Shown here piece after piece: positions 10,204-19,168 of a DNA stretch of 64,000 nucleotides. The number at the start of each line of letters is the position of its first letter. The first letter of the stretch is position 1. Location: the NCBI GenBank assembly GCA_019455325.1, contig JACFMQ010000009.1, forward strand, positions 101,924 through 165,923. The letters are read 5' to 3'. Source of the DNA: Rhodocyclaceae bacterium (GTDB lineage: Bacteria > Pseudomonadota > Gammaproteobacteria > Burkholderiales > Rhodocyclaceae). Made by a program: the position numbers and the translations under genes. The notes below the pieces were generated by a model that was given only the letters and a program-made list of their open reading frames with translations, had not been told where the DNA came from and searched no databases.

Positions 10204-10273
10204 GCGCCCCCGCACGGCCGCCCGAAGGGGGCGCTCCCTCCCTCGGGGAGGATGTCGCACAGCGACAGGAGGG
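10203..10273 (+). promoter_or_regulatory. Structured coxB-coxA intergenic region with possible ribosome-binding-site masking
   Basis: Immediately after the coxB stop, AGCGCCCCC (10203-10211) pairs perfectly with GGGGGCGCT (10227-10235). CCCTCC at 10236-10241 can pair either with the nearby GGGGAGG (10246-10252) or with GGAGGG at 10268-10273, which is the coxA ribosome-binding site. TGTCGC-ACA-GCGACA (10253-10267) forms a hairpin between them. The last two elements mirror the arrangement at 6856-6890. The alternatives suggest control of coxA translation, but this is inference from base pairing. Confidence 0.5.
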
Positions 10274-10280
10274 TAGTTTA

Positions 10281-11879
10281 ATGAGCTACGCGCCTACCGC
10301 TCCGCACGACACGCAGCACGACGGACACACGCCGTCCGGCCTGCTGCGCTGGCTGACGACGACCAACCACAAGGACATCGGCACGATGTACCTGCTCTTC
10401 TCGCTGCTGATGTTCTTCGTCGGCGGCGCGATGATCCTGGCGGTGCGCGCCGAGCTGTTCCAGCCCGGCCTGCAGTTGATGCAGCCGGAGTTCTTCAACC
10501 AGTTGATCGGCGTGCACGCGCTGGTCATGATCTTCGCCGCGCTGATGCCGGCGGCGACCGGCTTCGCCAACTGGCAGATCCCGCTGATGATCGGCGCCCC
10601 GGACATGGCGCTGCCGCGCATCAACAACCTCGGCTTCTGGCTGCTGCCGCCGGCGGCGCTGCTCTTGACGCTGCCCTTCCTGCTGGCGGTCTTCGGCGTC
10701 GGCGACGGCGCGGTGGCCACCGGCTGGACGCTGTACGCGCCGCTCTCGGTGCAGGGCGGCCTGGGCGTCGACTTCGCCATCCTCGCGCTGCACATCTTCG
10801 GCATCAGCTCGATCCTCGGCTCGATCAACATCATCGTCACCATCTTCAACCTGCGCGCGCCGGGCATGACGATGATGAAGCTGCCGATCTTCTGCTGGGG
10901 CTGGCTGATCACCGCCTTCATGCTGATCGCGACGATCCCGGTGCTGGCCGGCGCCATCACCATGCTGCTCACCGACCGCCACTTCGGCACGCACTTCTTC
11001 AACGCCGGCGGCGGCGGCGACCCGATCCTCTTCCAGCACCTGTTCTGGTTCTTCGGCCACCCCGAGGTGTACATCCTGCTGCTGCCGCTGTGGGGCCTGA
11101 TGCCGCACGTGCTGGCGACTTTCTCGCGGAAGCCGATCTACGGCTACAAGGCGCAGGTCTACGCCTTCATCGCCATCGGCGTGCTGTCGGTGATCGTCTG
11201 GGCGCACCACATCTTCACCGCCGGCCTGCCGGTGCCGGCGCTGCTCTATTTCATGTACAGCACGATGGCCATCTCGGTGCCGCTGGCCGTGCTCTTCTTC
11301 TGCTGGATCGCGACGATGTGGCGCGGCGCCATGAGCTTCGAGACGCCGATGCTCTTCGCCCAGGGCTTCATCGTGCTCTTCGGCGTCGCCGGCCTGACCG
11401 GCCTGGTGCTCGCCGACGTGGCCGCCGACGCGCAATACCACCACAGCTACTTCGTCGTCGCCCACTTCCACTACGCGCTGTTCGCCGGCGGCATCATGGG
11501 CGTGATGACCGGCGTCTACTACTGGCTGCCGAAGTGGACCGGGCACATGATCGACGAGCGGCTCGGCAAGCTGCACTTCTGGCTGACGATCGTCTCCTTC
11601 AACCTGGCCTTCATGCCGCAGTTCTTCGTCGGGCTGGCCGGCATGCCGCGGCGCATCCCGGACTACGCGCTGCAGTTCGCCGAGTTCAACGCCATCTCGA
11701 CGGTCGGCGCCTTCATTCTCGGCTTCTCGCAACTGCTCTTCGCGTATAACGTCTGGAAATGCATGCGCGGCGGCGAGAAGGCCGCAGGCCGCGCCTGGGA
11801 GGGCGCGGACGGGCTGGAATGGGAGCTGGCGTCGCCGCCGCCGCACCACAGTTGGGAAACGCCGCCGGCGATCAGGTGA
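10281..11879 (+). CDS. coxA: Cytochrome c oxidase subunit I
   Basis: A 532-residue heme-copper oxidase subunit I with about twelve membrane helices. It holds the low-spin heme and the heme-CuB centre where oxygen is reduced. Visible marks: TTTNHKDIGTMYL at the start, the CuB region FWFFGHPEVYILLLP (His-x3-Tyr cross-link motif), VWAHHIF (two CuB histidines), and HSYFVVAHFHY for the heme ligands. The ATG at 10281 follows AGGAGGG. The presence of YxxLPxWG-type and GHPEVY motifs places it in the A-type (mitochondria-like) group. Confidence 0.97.
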   Translation: MSYAPTAPHDTQHDGHTPSGLLRWLTTTNHKDIGTMYLLFSLLMFFVGGAMILAVRAELFQPGLQLMQPEFFNQLIGVHALVMIFAALMPAATGFANWQIPLMIGAPDMALPRINNLGFWLLPPAALLLTLPFLLAVFGVGDGAVATGWTLYAPLSVQGGLGVDFAILALHIFGISSILGSINIIVTIFNLRAPGMTMMKLPIFCWGWLITAFMLIATIPVLAGAITMLLTDRHFGTHFFNAGGGGDPILFQHLFWFFGHPEVYILLLPLWGLMPHVLATFSRKPIYGYKAQVYAFIAIGVLSVIVWAHHIFTAGLPVPALLYFMYSTMAISVPLAVLFFCWIATMWRGAMSFETPMLFAQGFIVLFGVAGLTGLVLADVAADAQYHHSYFVVAHFHYALFAGGIMGVMTGVYYWLPKWTGHMIDERLGKLHFWLTIVSFNLAFMPQFFVGLAGMPRRIPDYALQFAEFNAISTVGAFILGFSQLLFAYNVWKCMRGGEKAAGRAWEGADGLEWELASPPPHHSWETPPAIR

Positions 11880-11891
11880 GGAGGAACGACG

Positions 11892-12011
11892 ATGTCCGCT
11901 GCCCGGAGCATGAGCGAACTGGCCCGCCGGCGCGCCCGCAGCCGGCGGCTGGCCTGGGTGATCGGCGCGCTGGCGCTGTTCATCTACGGCGCCACCTTCT
12001 GGTTCGGCTAG
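11892..12011 (+). CDS. Small cytochrome oxidase-associated membrane protein (39 residues)
   Basis: A short frame between coxA and ctaG encodes an Arg-rich N-terminus (SELARRRARSRR) and one membrane helix (LAWVIGALALFIYGATFWFG), with the positive face predicted to be cytoplasmic. GAGGAACGAC precedes the ATG. Betaproteobacterial oxidase operons commonly carry such a peptide here, annotated as a small oxidase assembly protein. It is 12 bases after coxA and 10 before ctaG. I consider it real; its function is unproven. Confidence 0.75.
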   Translation: MSAARSMSELARRRARSRRLAWVIGALALFIYGATFWFG

Positions 12012-12021
12012 AGGTCCGGCC

Positions 12022-12609
12022 GTGTCCGCTCCGACCTTCCCGCACGGCCGGCTGATCGGCAAGCTGGCGGCGATCGTCGTCGCCTCCTTCGCCTTCGGCT
12101 TCGCGCTGGTGCCGCTCTACGACGTGTTCTGCGCGGTCACCGGCTTCAACGGCAAGACCGAGGGCAGCCGGACGGTCGGCGGCTTCTCGCTCGGCGGCTT
12201 CGGCGCCGACGCCGGGCCGCCGTCGCGCATCGACCGCAGCCGCACGGTGACGGTGGAGTTCACCGGCACCGTCATGCCCGGCCTGCCGTGGGAGATGCGG
12301 CCGCTGACCTTCAGCCTGGAGCTGCACCCGGGTGAGATGCAACTGGTCAAGTACCTGGTGCGCAACACTTCGGCGCGCGCCGTCACCGGCCAGGCCGTGC
12401 CGAGCGTGACGCCGGGGCAGGCGGCGCAGCACTTCGACAAGATCGAGTGCTTCTGCTTCAGGCAGCAAACGCTGGCGCCGGGCGAGTCGCGCGAGATGCC
12501 GCTGGCCTTCATCGTCAAGCCGGAGATCGGTGAGGACATCCGGCACGTGACCATTTCCTACGCCTTCTTCGGCGTCGCCCCGGTGCGGGCGGCCGCCGAC
12601 CGGGAGTGA
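12022..12609 (+). CDS. ctaG: Cytochrome oxidase copper chaperone Cox11/CtaG
   Basis: A 195-residue protein with one N-terminal membrane helix (about residues 12-32) and a periplasmic immunoglobulin-like domain. The copper-binding CFCF motif lies in KIECFCFRQQTL. It delivers copper to the CuB site of CoxA. The start is a GTG at 12022. The family's VPLYDVFCAVTGFNGKT segment follows the membrane helix. The gene is in its usual position between coxA and coxC. Confidence 0.95.
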   Translation: MSAPTFPHGRLIGKLAAIVVASFAFGFALVPLYDVFCAVTGFNGKTEGSRTVGGFSLGGFGADAGPPSRIDRSRTVTVEFTGTVMPGLPWEMRPLTFSLELHPGEMQLVKYLVRNTSARAVTGQAVPSVTPGQAAQHFDKIECFCFRQQTLAPGESREMPLAFIVKPEIGEDIRHVTISYAFFGVAPVRAAADRE

Positions 12610-12611
12610 CC

Positions 12612-13496
12612 ATGGCGCAGACGCATGCCGCAAGCCACGCCGGCCCCGCGCACTACTACGTGCCGCGGCCGTCGATCTATCCCTTCGTCCTCGCCGGCGG
12701 CCTGTTCCTGCTCGCCTGCGGCTTCATCCTGCAGGTGAACGGCTTCGCGCCGGGGCCGTGGCTGATGGCCGGCGGCGTCGGCGTCGTCCTCTTCGTGCTG
12801 CACCGCTGGTTCGGCAAGGTCATCCACGAATCGCAGAGCGGCGCCTACCGGGAATGGGAGGACAAGTCCTTCCGCTACGGCATGATCTGGTTCATCGTCT
12901 CCGAGGTGGCTTTCTTCGCCGCCTTCTTCGGCGCGCTGTTCTACGTGCGCAACATCTCGGTGCCGGATCTCCTGAGCATGCTGCCGCGGCACGAGATGAC
13001 GCTCTATCCGGAGTTCAAGGACCTGCTCTGGCCGCAGTCCGGCGCCGGGCCCAAGGGCGCGGCGTTCACGCCGATGGGCGCGTGGGGCATTCCGGCGCTG
13101 AACACCGCGCTGCTGCTCAGCTCCGGCGCGACCGTCACCTGGGCGCACTGGGCGATGCTGAAGAACGACCGGCGGCAGCTCAACCTCGGCCTCTTCCTGA
13201 CCATCGCGCTCGGCGTCGTCTTCCTCGCCTTCCAGGTCTACGAGTACCGCCACGCCTACACCGACCTCGGGCTGACGCTGGGCGCCGGCGTCTATGGCGC
13301 GACCTTCTTCATGCTCACCGGCTTCCACGGCTTCCACGTGACGCTCGGCGTGATCATGCTGGCGGTGATCTACGGCCGCTGCCTGAAGGGGCACTTCGAC
13401 GCCGACCGGCACTTCGCCTTCGAGGGCGTGGCCTGGTACTGGCACTTCGTGGACGTGGTCTGGCTCGGCCTCTTCATCTTCGTCTACTGGCTGTAG
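12612..13496 (+). CDS. coxC: Cytochrome c oxidase subunit III
   Basis: A 294-residue, seven-helix subunit III, a structural subunit that stabilises the proton-uptake path of CoxA. Family marks are YYVPRPSIYPFVLAGGLF at the start, IWFIVSEVAFFAAFFGALFY, the GFHGFHVTLG segment and the C-terminal WYWHFVDVVWLGLF. The ATG at 12612 follows GGGAG; a GTG six bases upstream is less likely. Its last 13 bases overlap the 3' end of the convergent DUF2909 gene. Confidence 0.96.
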   Translation: MAQTHAASHAGPAHYYVPRPSIYPFVLAGGLFLLACGFILQVNGFAPGPWLMAGGVGVVLFVLHRWFGKVIHESQSGAYREWEDKSFRYGMIWFIVSEVAFFAAFFGALFYVRNISVPDLLSMLPRHEMTLYPEFKDLLWPQSGAGPKGAAFTPMGAWGIPALNTALLLSSGATVTWAHWAMLKNDRRQLNLGLFLTIALGVVFLAFQVYEYRHAYTDLGLTLGAGVYGATFFMLTGFHGFHVTLGVIMLAVIYGRCLKGHFDADRHFAFEGVAWYWHFVDVVWLGLFIFVYWL

Positions 13497-13684
13497 CCGG
13501 GAATCAGGCCGAGGCGGAAAGCGGCGAGGAGCAGGATGAACAGCGAGATCGAGAGCCCGATGCGCCAGGTCAGCGCGCGCACGGTGCGGCCGCCGCCGCC
13601 GCGGTCGCGATAGAGAAACCAGAGTCCGGAGAACAGGCTGACGACGATGGCGAGCAGCGCGAAGACGACCAGCAGCTTGAGCAT
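13484..13684 (-). CDS. DUF2909 twin-transmembrane protein
   Basis: A 66-residue protein with two membrane helices (about residues 4-24 and 40-60) joined by an Arg/Gly-rich loop. This matches the small DUF2909 family found in oxidase operons of beta- and gammaproteobacteria. It is encoded against the operon direction. Its ATG and the surf1 ATG share the palindrome CATG at 13682-13685, so the two divergent genes start within two bases of each other. Function unknown; an oxidase-assembly role is inferred from the conserved neighbourhood. Confidence 0.8.
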   Translation of the reverse strand: MLKLLVVFALLAIVVSLFSGLWFLYRDRGGGGRTVRALTWRIGLSISLFILLLAAFRLGLIPGYSQ

Positions 13685-14489
13685 GAGCGGTGTCCGTAAG
13701 GCGTCGGACCGGTTGGAGCGCGCGCCGGCGACGCAAGTTCCGGCGCCGGCGTCGCGCCGCTTCGTCGTGCTCGGCGGCGGCGCGCTGGTCGTGCTGCTGG
13801 TGCCGCTCTTCGTCTCGCTCGGCCAGTGGCAGTGGCAGAAGGCCGAGGTGAAGGCGGCGCGGCAGGCGCTCTTCGACGCGCGCGCCGCCGAGCCGCCGCT
13901 GTCGCTGCCGGCGACGCCGGTCGATGCCGAAGCGATGCGCTACCGCCGCGTCGTCGTCCGCGGCGTCTACGAGCCGCAGCGGCAGCTCCTGATCGACAAC
14001 CGCGTGCACCGCGAACGGGCCGGCTACCACGTGGTGACGCCGCTGCGCATCGAGGGCGGTGGCGCCGACGGCCTGCGCGTGCTGGTCAATCGCGGCTGGG
14101 TGCCGGCCGCGGCGGAACACAGCCGGCTGCCGGCGATCGACACGCCGGCGGGCACGGTCGAGCTGCTGGCCACCGCCGTCGTGCCCGGCACGCGCTTCTT
14201 CACGCTCGGCGAGACGCCGGCGACGATCGACTGGCGGTCGGCGGCGGCGCGCGTCTGGCCGAACCTCGACCTCGGCCGCTACCGGCGCGCGGTCGACTTC
14301 CCGCTGCAGCCGGTCGTCCTCGAACTCGACCCGGCCAGCGCCGGCGGCGGCTTCGTGCGCGACTGGCCGCGCCCGGACGAGCGCGGCGAGCGGCACGTCG
14401 GCTACGCCTGGCAGTGGTTCGGCTTCGCCGCCGCGACCGTCGGTATCTGGCTCTTCTTCCTGTTCCGGCCATGGCTGCGCCGGCGCTGA
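13683..14489 (+). CDS. SURF1 family cytochrome oxidase assembly protein
   Basis: A 268-residue SURF1/Shy1 protein with an N-terminal helix (about residues 23-40), a periplasmic domain and a C-terminal helix (about 245-262). Family motifs: GQWQWQKAEVKAA after the first helix, YRRVVVRGVYEPQRQLLIDNR, GYHVVTPLRI, VLVNRGWVP, and the terminal HVGYAWQWFGFA. SURF1 aids heme insertion into CoxA. The ATG at 13683 is shared in part with the divergent DUF2909 start. No strong ribosome-binding site is visible, so translation initiation may be weak. Confidence 0.92.
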   Translation: MSGVRKASDRLERAPATQVPAPASRRFVVLGGGALVVLLVPLFVSLGQWQWQKAEVKAARQALFDARAAEPPLSLPATPVDAEAMRYRRVVVRGVYEPQRQLLIDNRVHRERAGYHVVTPLRIEGGGADGLRVLVNRGWVPAAAEHSRLPAIDTPAGTVELLATAVVPGTRFFTLGETPATIDWRSAAARVWPNLDLGRYRRAVDFPLQPVVLELDPASAGGGFVRDWPRPDERGERHVGYAWQWFGFAAATVGIWLFFLFRPWLRRR

Positions 14490-15040
14490 ATTCCCCGGCG
14501 GCTTCCGGCCGCCGCGCGCTGCTGCTGACCGTGCTCGTCTGCCTGATGCCGGCGCTGGTCGGCGGCGGCCTGTTCCTTTCCGGCTGGCGGCCGGCGCAGA
14601 CCGCCAACCACGGCGAACTGGTGCTGCCGCCGCGGCCGCTGCCGCTCCCGGCACTCGGCGCCGACGTGGCCGAGGCGGCGCGCGGCAAGTGGCTGCTGGT
14701 GATCGCCGGCGACGCGCCGTGCGCCGCCGACTGCGTGGCCCTCGCCGAGCGCACGCGCGCCGTGCAGGTCTCGCTCAACCGCGACATGGGGCGCATCCGG
14801 CGCCTCGTGCTCGCCGACGCGCCGACGGCCGAACTCGCGGACCTGCGCGCGCGCCAGCCCGACCTGCTCGTCGCCGCGCCGGACGCCACCTGGCGCGCCG
14901 CGCTCGCCGCCGGCGGCCGGCACCGGCTGTTCGTGCTTGACCCGGCCGGCAACCTGATGATGCAATACGCGCCCGGAGCCGATGCTAAGGGCGTGCGCGC
15001 CGACCTCGAACGACTCCTGAAATCTTCCTGGATAGGATGA
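14471..15040 (+). CDS. Membrane-anchored protein of the oxidase operon (thioredoxin-like remnant)
   Basis: A 189-residue protein with one N-terminal helix (about residues 15-37) and a periplasmic domain containing [18 protein letters not shown] (about 72-89) and [18 protein letters not shown] near the C-terminus. The last element resembles the end of Sco/thioredoxin-like domains, and the CAADC spacing equals the C-x3-C of Sco proteins. Proteins of this kind lie between surf1 and ctaA/ctaB in many betaproteobacteria. It overlaps surf1 by 19 bases and ends seven bases before ctaB. A copper or redox role is inferred. Confidence 0.65.
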   Translation: MAAPALNSPAASGRRALLLTVLVCLMPALVGGGLFLSGWRPAQTANHGELVLPPRPLPLPALGADVAEAARGKWLLVIAGDAPCAADCVALAERTRAVQVSLNRDMGRIRRLVLADAPTAELADLRARQPDLLVAAPDATWRAALAAGGRHRLFVLDPAGNLMMQYAPGADAKGVRADLERLLKSSWIG

Positions 15041-15047
15041 CCGCCCC

Positions 15048-15944
15048 ATGCAAGGCCACAGCCACGCCGCCAATCCGACCCTGACGCAGCGCCTTGCCGC
15101 CTTCGCCGAACTGTGCAAGCCGCGCGTGAACAGCCTGATCGTATTCACGGCGATGATCGGCATGCTGCTGCCCTCGCGCGAGCTGCCGCCGCTCAAACTC
15201 TTCCTCGTCGCCTCGCTCGGCATCGGGCTGGTCGCCTGCGCCGCGGCGGCGATCAACTGCCTGGTCGAACGCACCATCGACGCGCTGATGGCGCGCACGC
15301 GCGCCCGCGCCACGGCGCGCGGCGAAGCGTCGACGCGGGCGACGCTGACGCTCGCCTTCGCCCTCGGCGGCGCCGGCCTGTGGCTGCTGCACGCCTTCGT
15401 GAACGAACTGACGATGTGGCTGACCTTCGCCACCTTCGTCGGCTACGCGGTGATCTACACCGCGCTGCTGAAGCCGATGACGCCGATGAACATCGTCATC
15501 GGCGGCGCCTCCGGCGCCATGCCGCCGGTGCTCGGCTGGGCGGCGATGACCGGCACGGTGTCGGCCGAGCCGCTGGCGCTCTTCCTCATCATCTTCCTGT
15601 GGACGCCGCCGCACTTCTGGTCGCTGGCCTGCTACCGCATCGCCGACTACGAGAACAGCGGCCTGCCGATGCTGCCGGTGACGCACGGCATCCCCTTCAC
15701 CTGCCAGCACATCCTGCTGTACACGGTGATGATGGCGGCGTCCACGCTGGTGCCGTTCACGCTCGGCATGAGCGGCTGGTTCTACCTCGCCGCGGTGACG
15801 CTCTTGAACCTCGGCTTCATCGCCTACGCCGTCGCCCTCTACCGCAACTACAGCGACGCGCTGGCCCGGCGCACCTTCCGCTACTCGATCGTCTACCTGA
15901 CGCTGCTCTTCGCCGCGCTGTTCGCCGACCGGCTGTTTAGCTGA
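15048..15944 (+). CDS. ctaB: Protoheme IX farnesyltransferase (heme O synthase)
   Basis: A 298-residue UbiA-superfamily prenyltransferase with about eight membrane helices that adds a farnesyl group to heme b. The [20 protein letters not shown] start and the [19 protein letters not shown] stretch match the family's prenyl-diphosphate-binding region. [15 protein letters not shown] is the conserved second loop. It closes the oxidase operon. In related operons ctaA (heme A synthase) stands just upstream; it is missing here. The last eight bases overlap the 3' end of the convergent mpl gene. Confidence 0.95.
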   Translation: MQGHSHAANPTLTQRLAAFAELCKPRVNSLIVFTAMIGMLLPSRELPPLKLFLVASLGIGLVACAAAAINCLVERTIDALMARTRARATARGEASTRATLTLAFALGGAGLWLLHAFVNELTMWLTFATFVGYAVIYTALLKPMTPMNIVIGGASGAMPPVLGWAAMTGTVSAEPLALFLIIFLWTPPHFWSLACYRIADYENSGLPMLPVTHGIPFTCQHILLYTVMMAASTLVPFTLGMSGWFYLAAVTLLNLGFIAYAVALYRNYSDALARRTFRYSIVYLTLLFAALFADRLFS

Positions 15945-17301
15945 TCGCCGCCGCTCGGGCGGCGAGCGCCCGCAGCAGCTTTTCGTGGATGCCGCCGAAG
16001 CCGCCGTTGCTCATCACCAGCACGTGCTCGCCCGGCTTCGCCGCCGCGGCGACGCGCGCCACCAGCCGCTCCAGCTCGTCCTCGACGCAGGCCCTGTCGC
16101 CCAGCGGCGCCAGCGCGGCGGCGGCGTCCCAGCCGAGGCCGGCGCCGTAGCAGAAGACCGCATCGGCCTCGGCGAGGCTCGCCGGCAACTGCGCCTTCAT
16201 CACCCCCAGCTTCATCGTGTTCGAGCGCGGTTCGAGCACGGCCAGGATGCGCGCGCCGCCGACCTTGCGGCGCAGACCGGCGACGGTGGTGGCGATGGCC
16301 GTCGGATGGTGCGCGAAGTCGTCGTAGACGGTGACGCCGTTGGCGACGCCGCGCACTTCCATGCGCCGGCGCACGCTGGCGAAGCGCGACAGCGCCTCCA
16401 GCCCCTTGTCCAGCGGCACCCCGACGTGGCGCGCGGCGAGCAGCGCGGCGACCGCGTTCGCCCGGTTGTGCGCGCCGGTGAGCGCCCACTGCGTTTCGCC
16501 GACCGCCGCCGCGCCGTCGAACAGCGCGAAGCGCCCGTCGGCGTCGCTGCCCTCGGCGCGCCAGGCGTCGGCGGCGTTGAAGCGCTCGACTGGCGTCCAG
16601 CAGCCGCGCGCCAGCACGCGCGCGAGGCTTTCCTCGGCGGCGTTGGCGACGATCAGCCCGGAGCGCGGCAGGATGCGCACCAGATGGTGAAATTGCGTTT
16701 CGATCGATGCCAGATCGTCGAAGATGTCCGCATGATCGAATTCCAGGTTGTTCAGTACCGCGGTCCGCGGCCGGTAATGGACGAACTTCGAACGCTTGTC
16801 GCAGAACGCGGTGTCGTACTCGTCCGCCTCGATCACGAAGAAAGGGGTGTTGCCGGGGCGCGCCGAGACGCCGAAGTTCATCGGCACGCCGCCGATCAGG
16901 AAGCCCGGCGCCAGGCCGGCGTCTTCCAGTATCCAGGCGAGCATCGCGCTGGTCGTGGTCTTGCCGTGCGTGCCGGCGACGGCGAGCACCCATTTGTCGC
17001 GCAGCACGTGCTCGGCCAGCCACTGCGGGCCGGAGGCGTAGGGCAGGCCGCGGTCGAGGATTTCTTCGAGCAGCGGATTGCCGCGCGAAATGGCGTTGCC
17101 GACGACGAACAGATCCGGTTCGAGGCCGGTCTGCGCCGGATCGTAACCCTCGATCAGCTCGATGCCGGCGGCCTCGAGCTGCGTGCTCATCGGCGGATAG
17201 ACGCCGGCGTCGCAGCCGGTGACGCGATGGCCGGCCGCCCGCGCGAGCTGTGCGACGCCGCCCATGAAGGTGCCGCAGATGCCGAGGATGTGGATGTGCA
17301 T
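15937..17301 (-). CDS. mpl: UDP-N-acetylmuramate:L-alanyl-gamma-D-glutamyl-meso-diaminopimelate ligase
   Basis: A 454-residue Mur-ligase-family enzyme that reattaches recovered murein tripeptide to UDP-MurNAc during cell-wall recycling. Signatures: [21 protein letters not shown] at the start (Mpl/MurC type), the ATP loop [12 protein letters not shown] near residue 110, [24 protein letters not shown], and [14 protein letters not shown] near residue 325. Length matches Mpl rather than MurC. It is transcribed away from the gene at 17385; the 83 bases between should hold both promoters. Confidence 0.95.
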   Translation of the reverse strand: MHIHILGICGTFMGGVAQLARAAGHRVTGCDAGVYPPMSTQLEAAGIELIEGYDPAQTGLEPDLFVVGNAISRGNPLLEEILDRGLPYASGPQWLAEHVLRDKWVLAVAGTHGKTTTSAMLAWILEDAGLAPGFLIGGVPMNFGVSARPGNTPFFVIEADEYDTAFCDKRSKFVHYRPRTAVLNNLEFDHADIFDDLASIETQFHHLVRILPRSGLIVANAAEESLARVLARGCWTPVERFNAADAWRAEGSDADGRFALFDGAAAVGETQWALTGAHNRANAVAALLAARHVGVPLDKGLEALSRFASVRRRMEVRGVANGVTVYDDFAHHPTAIATTVAGLRRKVGGARILAVLEPRSNTMKLGVMKAQLPASLAEADAVFCYGAGLGWDAAAALAPLGDRACVEDELERLVARVAAAAKPGEHVLVMSNGGFGGIHEKLLRALAARAAAIS

Positions 17302-17384
17302 GCCGTGCTTTCCGAACGAACGGTTAGAATGGGGCGCATTGTATATAGACAGCGCGCACGCCGCACCCGGCCGCCGACCCCGCC

Positions 17385-17963
17385 ATGCCCCGCCCCACCG
17401 ACCGCATCCGTGCCGCCCTCTGCGACGCCGCCGCCCGCCTGATCGCCGAGGACGGCATCACCGACTATGCGCTGGCCAAGCGCAAGGCGCTGCGCCAGCT
17501 CAATCTGCCGGAAGGCACGCCGCTGCCGACCGACGACGAACTGGGCGAGGCGCTGCGTGCCTGGCAGGCCGTGTTCCAGGACGATGAGCAGCGCGACAGG
17601 ATCGCGCATCTTCGGCGAAAAGCGATCGAATTGATGGATATCCTGCAGGAATTTCGCCCCTATCTGACCGGCTCGGTGCTCGACGGCACGGCCGGCCGCT
17701 TCGCCGAGATCGACCTGCAGCTCTTCGCCGACAGCGCCAAGGAGGTCGAGATCTTCCTGCTCAACCGCGGCATCCCCTACGTCCACGACACGCCGCGCAA
17801 CGACCGCGCCGAGGCGGTGCTGGTCGTCGAGTCGGACGACGCCGTCGCCAACCTGGTCATCTACCCGCCGCTCGACGAGCGCATCGCGCCGAAGGGCCGC
17901 AACGGGCAGCCGCGGGAGCGGGCGCGCATCGGCGCCGTGCAGAAGCTGCTGGCGACCGGCTGA
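17385..17963 (+). CDS. Conserved protein of unknown function
   Basis: A 192-residue soluble protein. The N-terminal 90 residues are helical and Arg/Ala-rich (RIRAALCDAAARLIAEDGITDYALAKRKA). The second half contains LTGSVLDGTAGRFAEIDLQLFADSAKEVEIFL and ends in a basic stretch KGRNGQPRERARIGAVQKLL. The G-S-x3-G ... D-x-D-L arrangement is reminiscent of nucleotidyltransferase-fold proteins, but that is only a suggestion. It stands alone, divergent from mpl. I do not recognise the function. Confidence 0.75.
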   Translation: MPRPTDRIRAALCDAAARLIAEDGITDYALAKRKALRQLNLPEGTPLPTDDELGEALRAWQAVFQDDEQRDRIAHLRRKAIELMDILQEFRPYLTGSVLDGTAGRFAEIDLQLFADSAKEVEIFLLNRGIPYVHDTPRNDRAEAVLVVESDDAVANLVIYPPLDERIAPKGRNGQPRERARIGAVQKLLATG

Positions 17964-18124
17964 GCGGGCGAGTTGCGGCGATCTTCGGCGAAATCGCCGT
18001 TAAAGTGTCGGTCGAGCCGGGAAGCGGCGGCGGCGCTTCGCCGGCCGCCGCGGCGCCCCGGCGAAGCATCAGTGCATGAGGGGCAACTGGACAGATTGTT
18101 GCGATTTACGGCAAACTTGCCGGC

Positions 18125-18625
18125 ATGAAGAAGCAAAAACCGGCTTCCAATGACGGTGACAAGGGTCGCGCCAAGGCCCCCGCAGCGAAGCTGCTGGTCA
18201 TCCACGGCCCGAACCTGAACCTGCTCGGCACGCGCGAACCGCAGCACTACGGCGCGGCGACGCTGGCCGACATCAACCGCGCGCTGGCCCGCCGGGCCGA
18301 GGCCGCGGGCGTCGAACTGGAAACCTTCCAGAGCAACCACGAAGGGGCGCTGATCGAGCGCATCCACGCCGCGCGCGGCGAGGGCGTGCGCTACATCGTC
18401 ATCAATCCGGCGGCCTACACGCACACCAGCGTCGCCCTGCGCGACGCGATTGCCGCCGCCGCCATCCCGTTCGTCGAGGTCCACCTGTCGAACGTCCACG
18501 CGCGCGAACCGTTCCGCCAGCACTCCTATTTCTCGGACCTGGCCATCGGCGTCATTTCCGGGCTCGGCAGCGAGGGCTACCTGCTCGCGCTGGAATACCT
18601 GCTCAACAAGCTCAACAACGACTGA
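18125..18625 (+). CDS. aroQ: 3-dehydroquinate dehydratase, type II
   Basis: A 166-residue type II dehydroquinase that converts 3-dehydroquinate to 3-dehydroshikimate in the shikimate pathway. [12 protein letters not shown] carries the N-terminal motif, the flexible active-site loop follows at REPQHYG (catalytic Tyr), and [16 protein letters not shown] and [18 protein letters not shown] contain the substrate-binding residues. The first 20 residues are a Lys-rich extension not needed by the family. It precedes accB, the usual betaproteobacterial order. Confidence 0.96.
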   Translation: MKKQKPASNDGDKGRAKAPAAKLLVIHGPNLNLLGTREPQHYGAATLADINRALARRAEAAGVELETFQSNHEGALIERIHAARGEGVRYIVINPAAYTHTSVALRDAIAAAAIPFVEVHLSNVHAREPFRQHSYFSDLAIGVISGLGSEGYLLALEYLLNKLNND

Positions 18626-18633
18626 AGCGCCCC

Positions 18634-18649
18634 GGAGCCGGAAGGCTCC
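18634..18649 (+). promoter_or_regulatory. Hairpin between aroQ and accB
   Basis: GGAGCC-GGAA-GGCTCC forms a perfect six-base-pair stem with a GNRA tetraloop, nine bases after the aroQ stop. A second stem, CGGCCG-CCGTG-CGGCCG type, follows at about 18667-18682. No run of T follows, so it is more likely an mRNA stability or attenuation element than a terminator. Confidence 0.4.
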
Positions 18650-18710
18650 GTTCCGCGTTTCCGTCGGCCGCCGTGCGGCCGTACCCGTATTTTCGTAGGG
18701 AGAATTTTTG

Positions 18711-19163
18711 ATGGATCTGAGAAAACTCAAGAAGCTGATCGACCTCGTCCAGGAGTCGGGCATCTCCGAACTGGAAGTCACCGAGGGCGAGGAAAAGGTG
18801 CGCATCGCCAAGCACTTCGCGGCGCCTCCCGGCCACGCGACCTACATGATGCCGGCCGCGGCGCCGCTGCCGGCGGCTGCGCCGGCCGCCGCCGGCGCTT
18901 CCTCGGTCGATGTCGACGACGAGCCGGAAGGCCACCTCGTCAAGGCGCCGATGGTCGGCACCTTCTACCGCGCCTCCAGCCCCGGCGCCGAGCCCTTCAT
19001 CGAGGTCGGGCAGACGGTCAAGGAGGGCGACACGCTGTGCATCATCGAGGCGATGAAGCTCCTCAACGAGATCGAGTCCGACGCCTCCGGCACGATCAAG
19101 GCCATCCTGGTCGAGAACGGCCAGCCGGTCGAGTTCGGCGAGCCGCTGTTCGTCATCGGGTAA
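18711..19163 (+). CDS. accB: Acetyl-CoA carboxylase biotin carboxyl carrier protein
   Basis: A 150-residue carrier protein. An N-terminal helical region ([18 protein letters not shown]) and an Ala/Pro-rich linker precede the C-terminal biotinyl domain. This contains the AMVGTFYR-type opening and [10 protein letters not shown], whose Lys in MKL is biotinylated. It carries carboxyl groups from AccC to the carboxyltransferase for malonyl-CoA synthesis. The ATG at 18711 follows AGGGAG at 18697-18702. accC follows after five bases. Confidence 0.97.
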   Translation: MDLRKLKKLIDLVQESGISELEVTEGEEKVRIAKHFAAPPGHATYMMPAAAPLPAAAPAAAGASSVDVDDEPEGHLVKAPMVGTFYRASSPGAEPFIEVGQTVKEGDTLCIIEAMKLLNEIESDASGTIKAILVENGQPVEFGEPLFVIG

Positions 19164-19168
19164 GCCCC

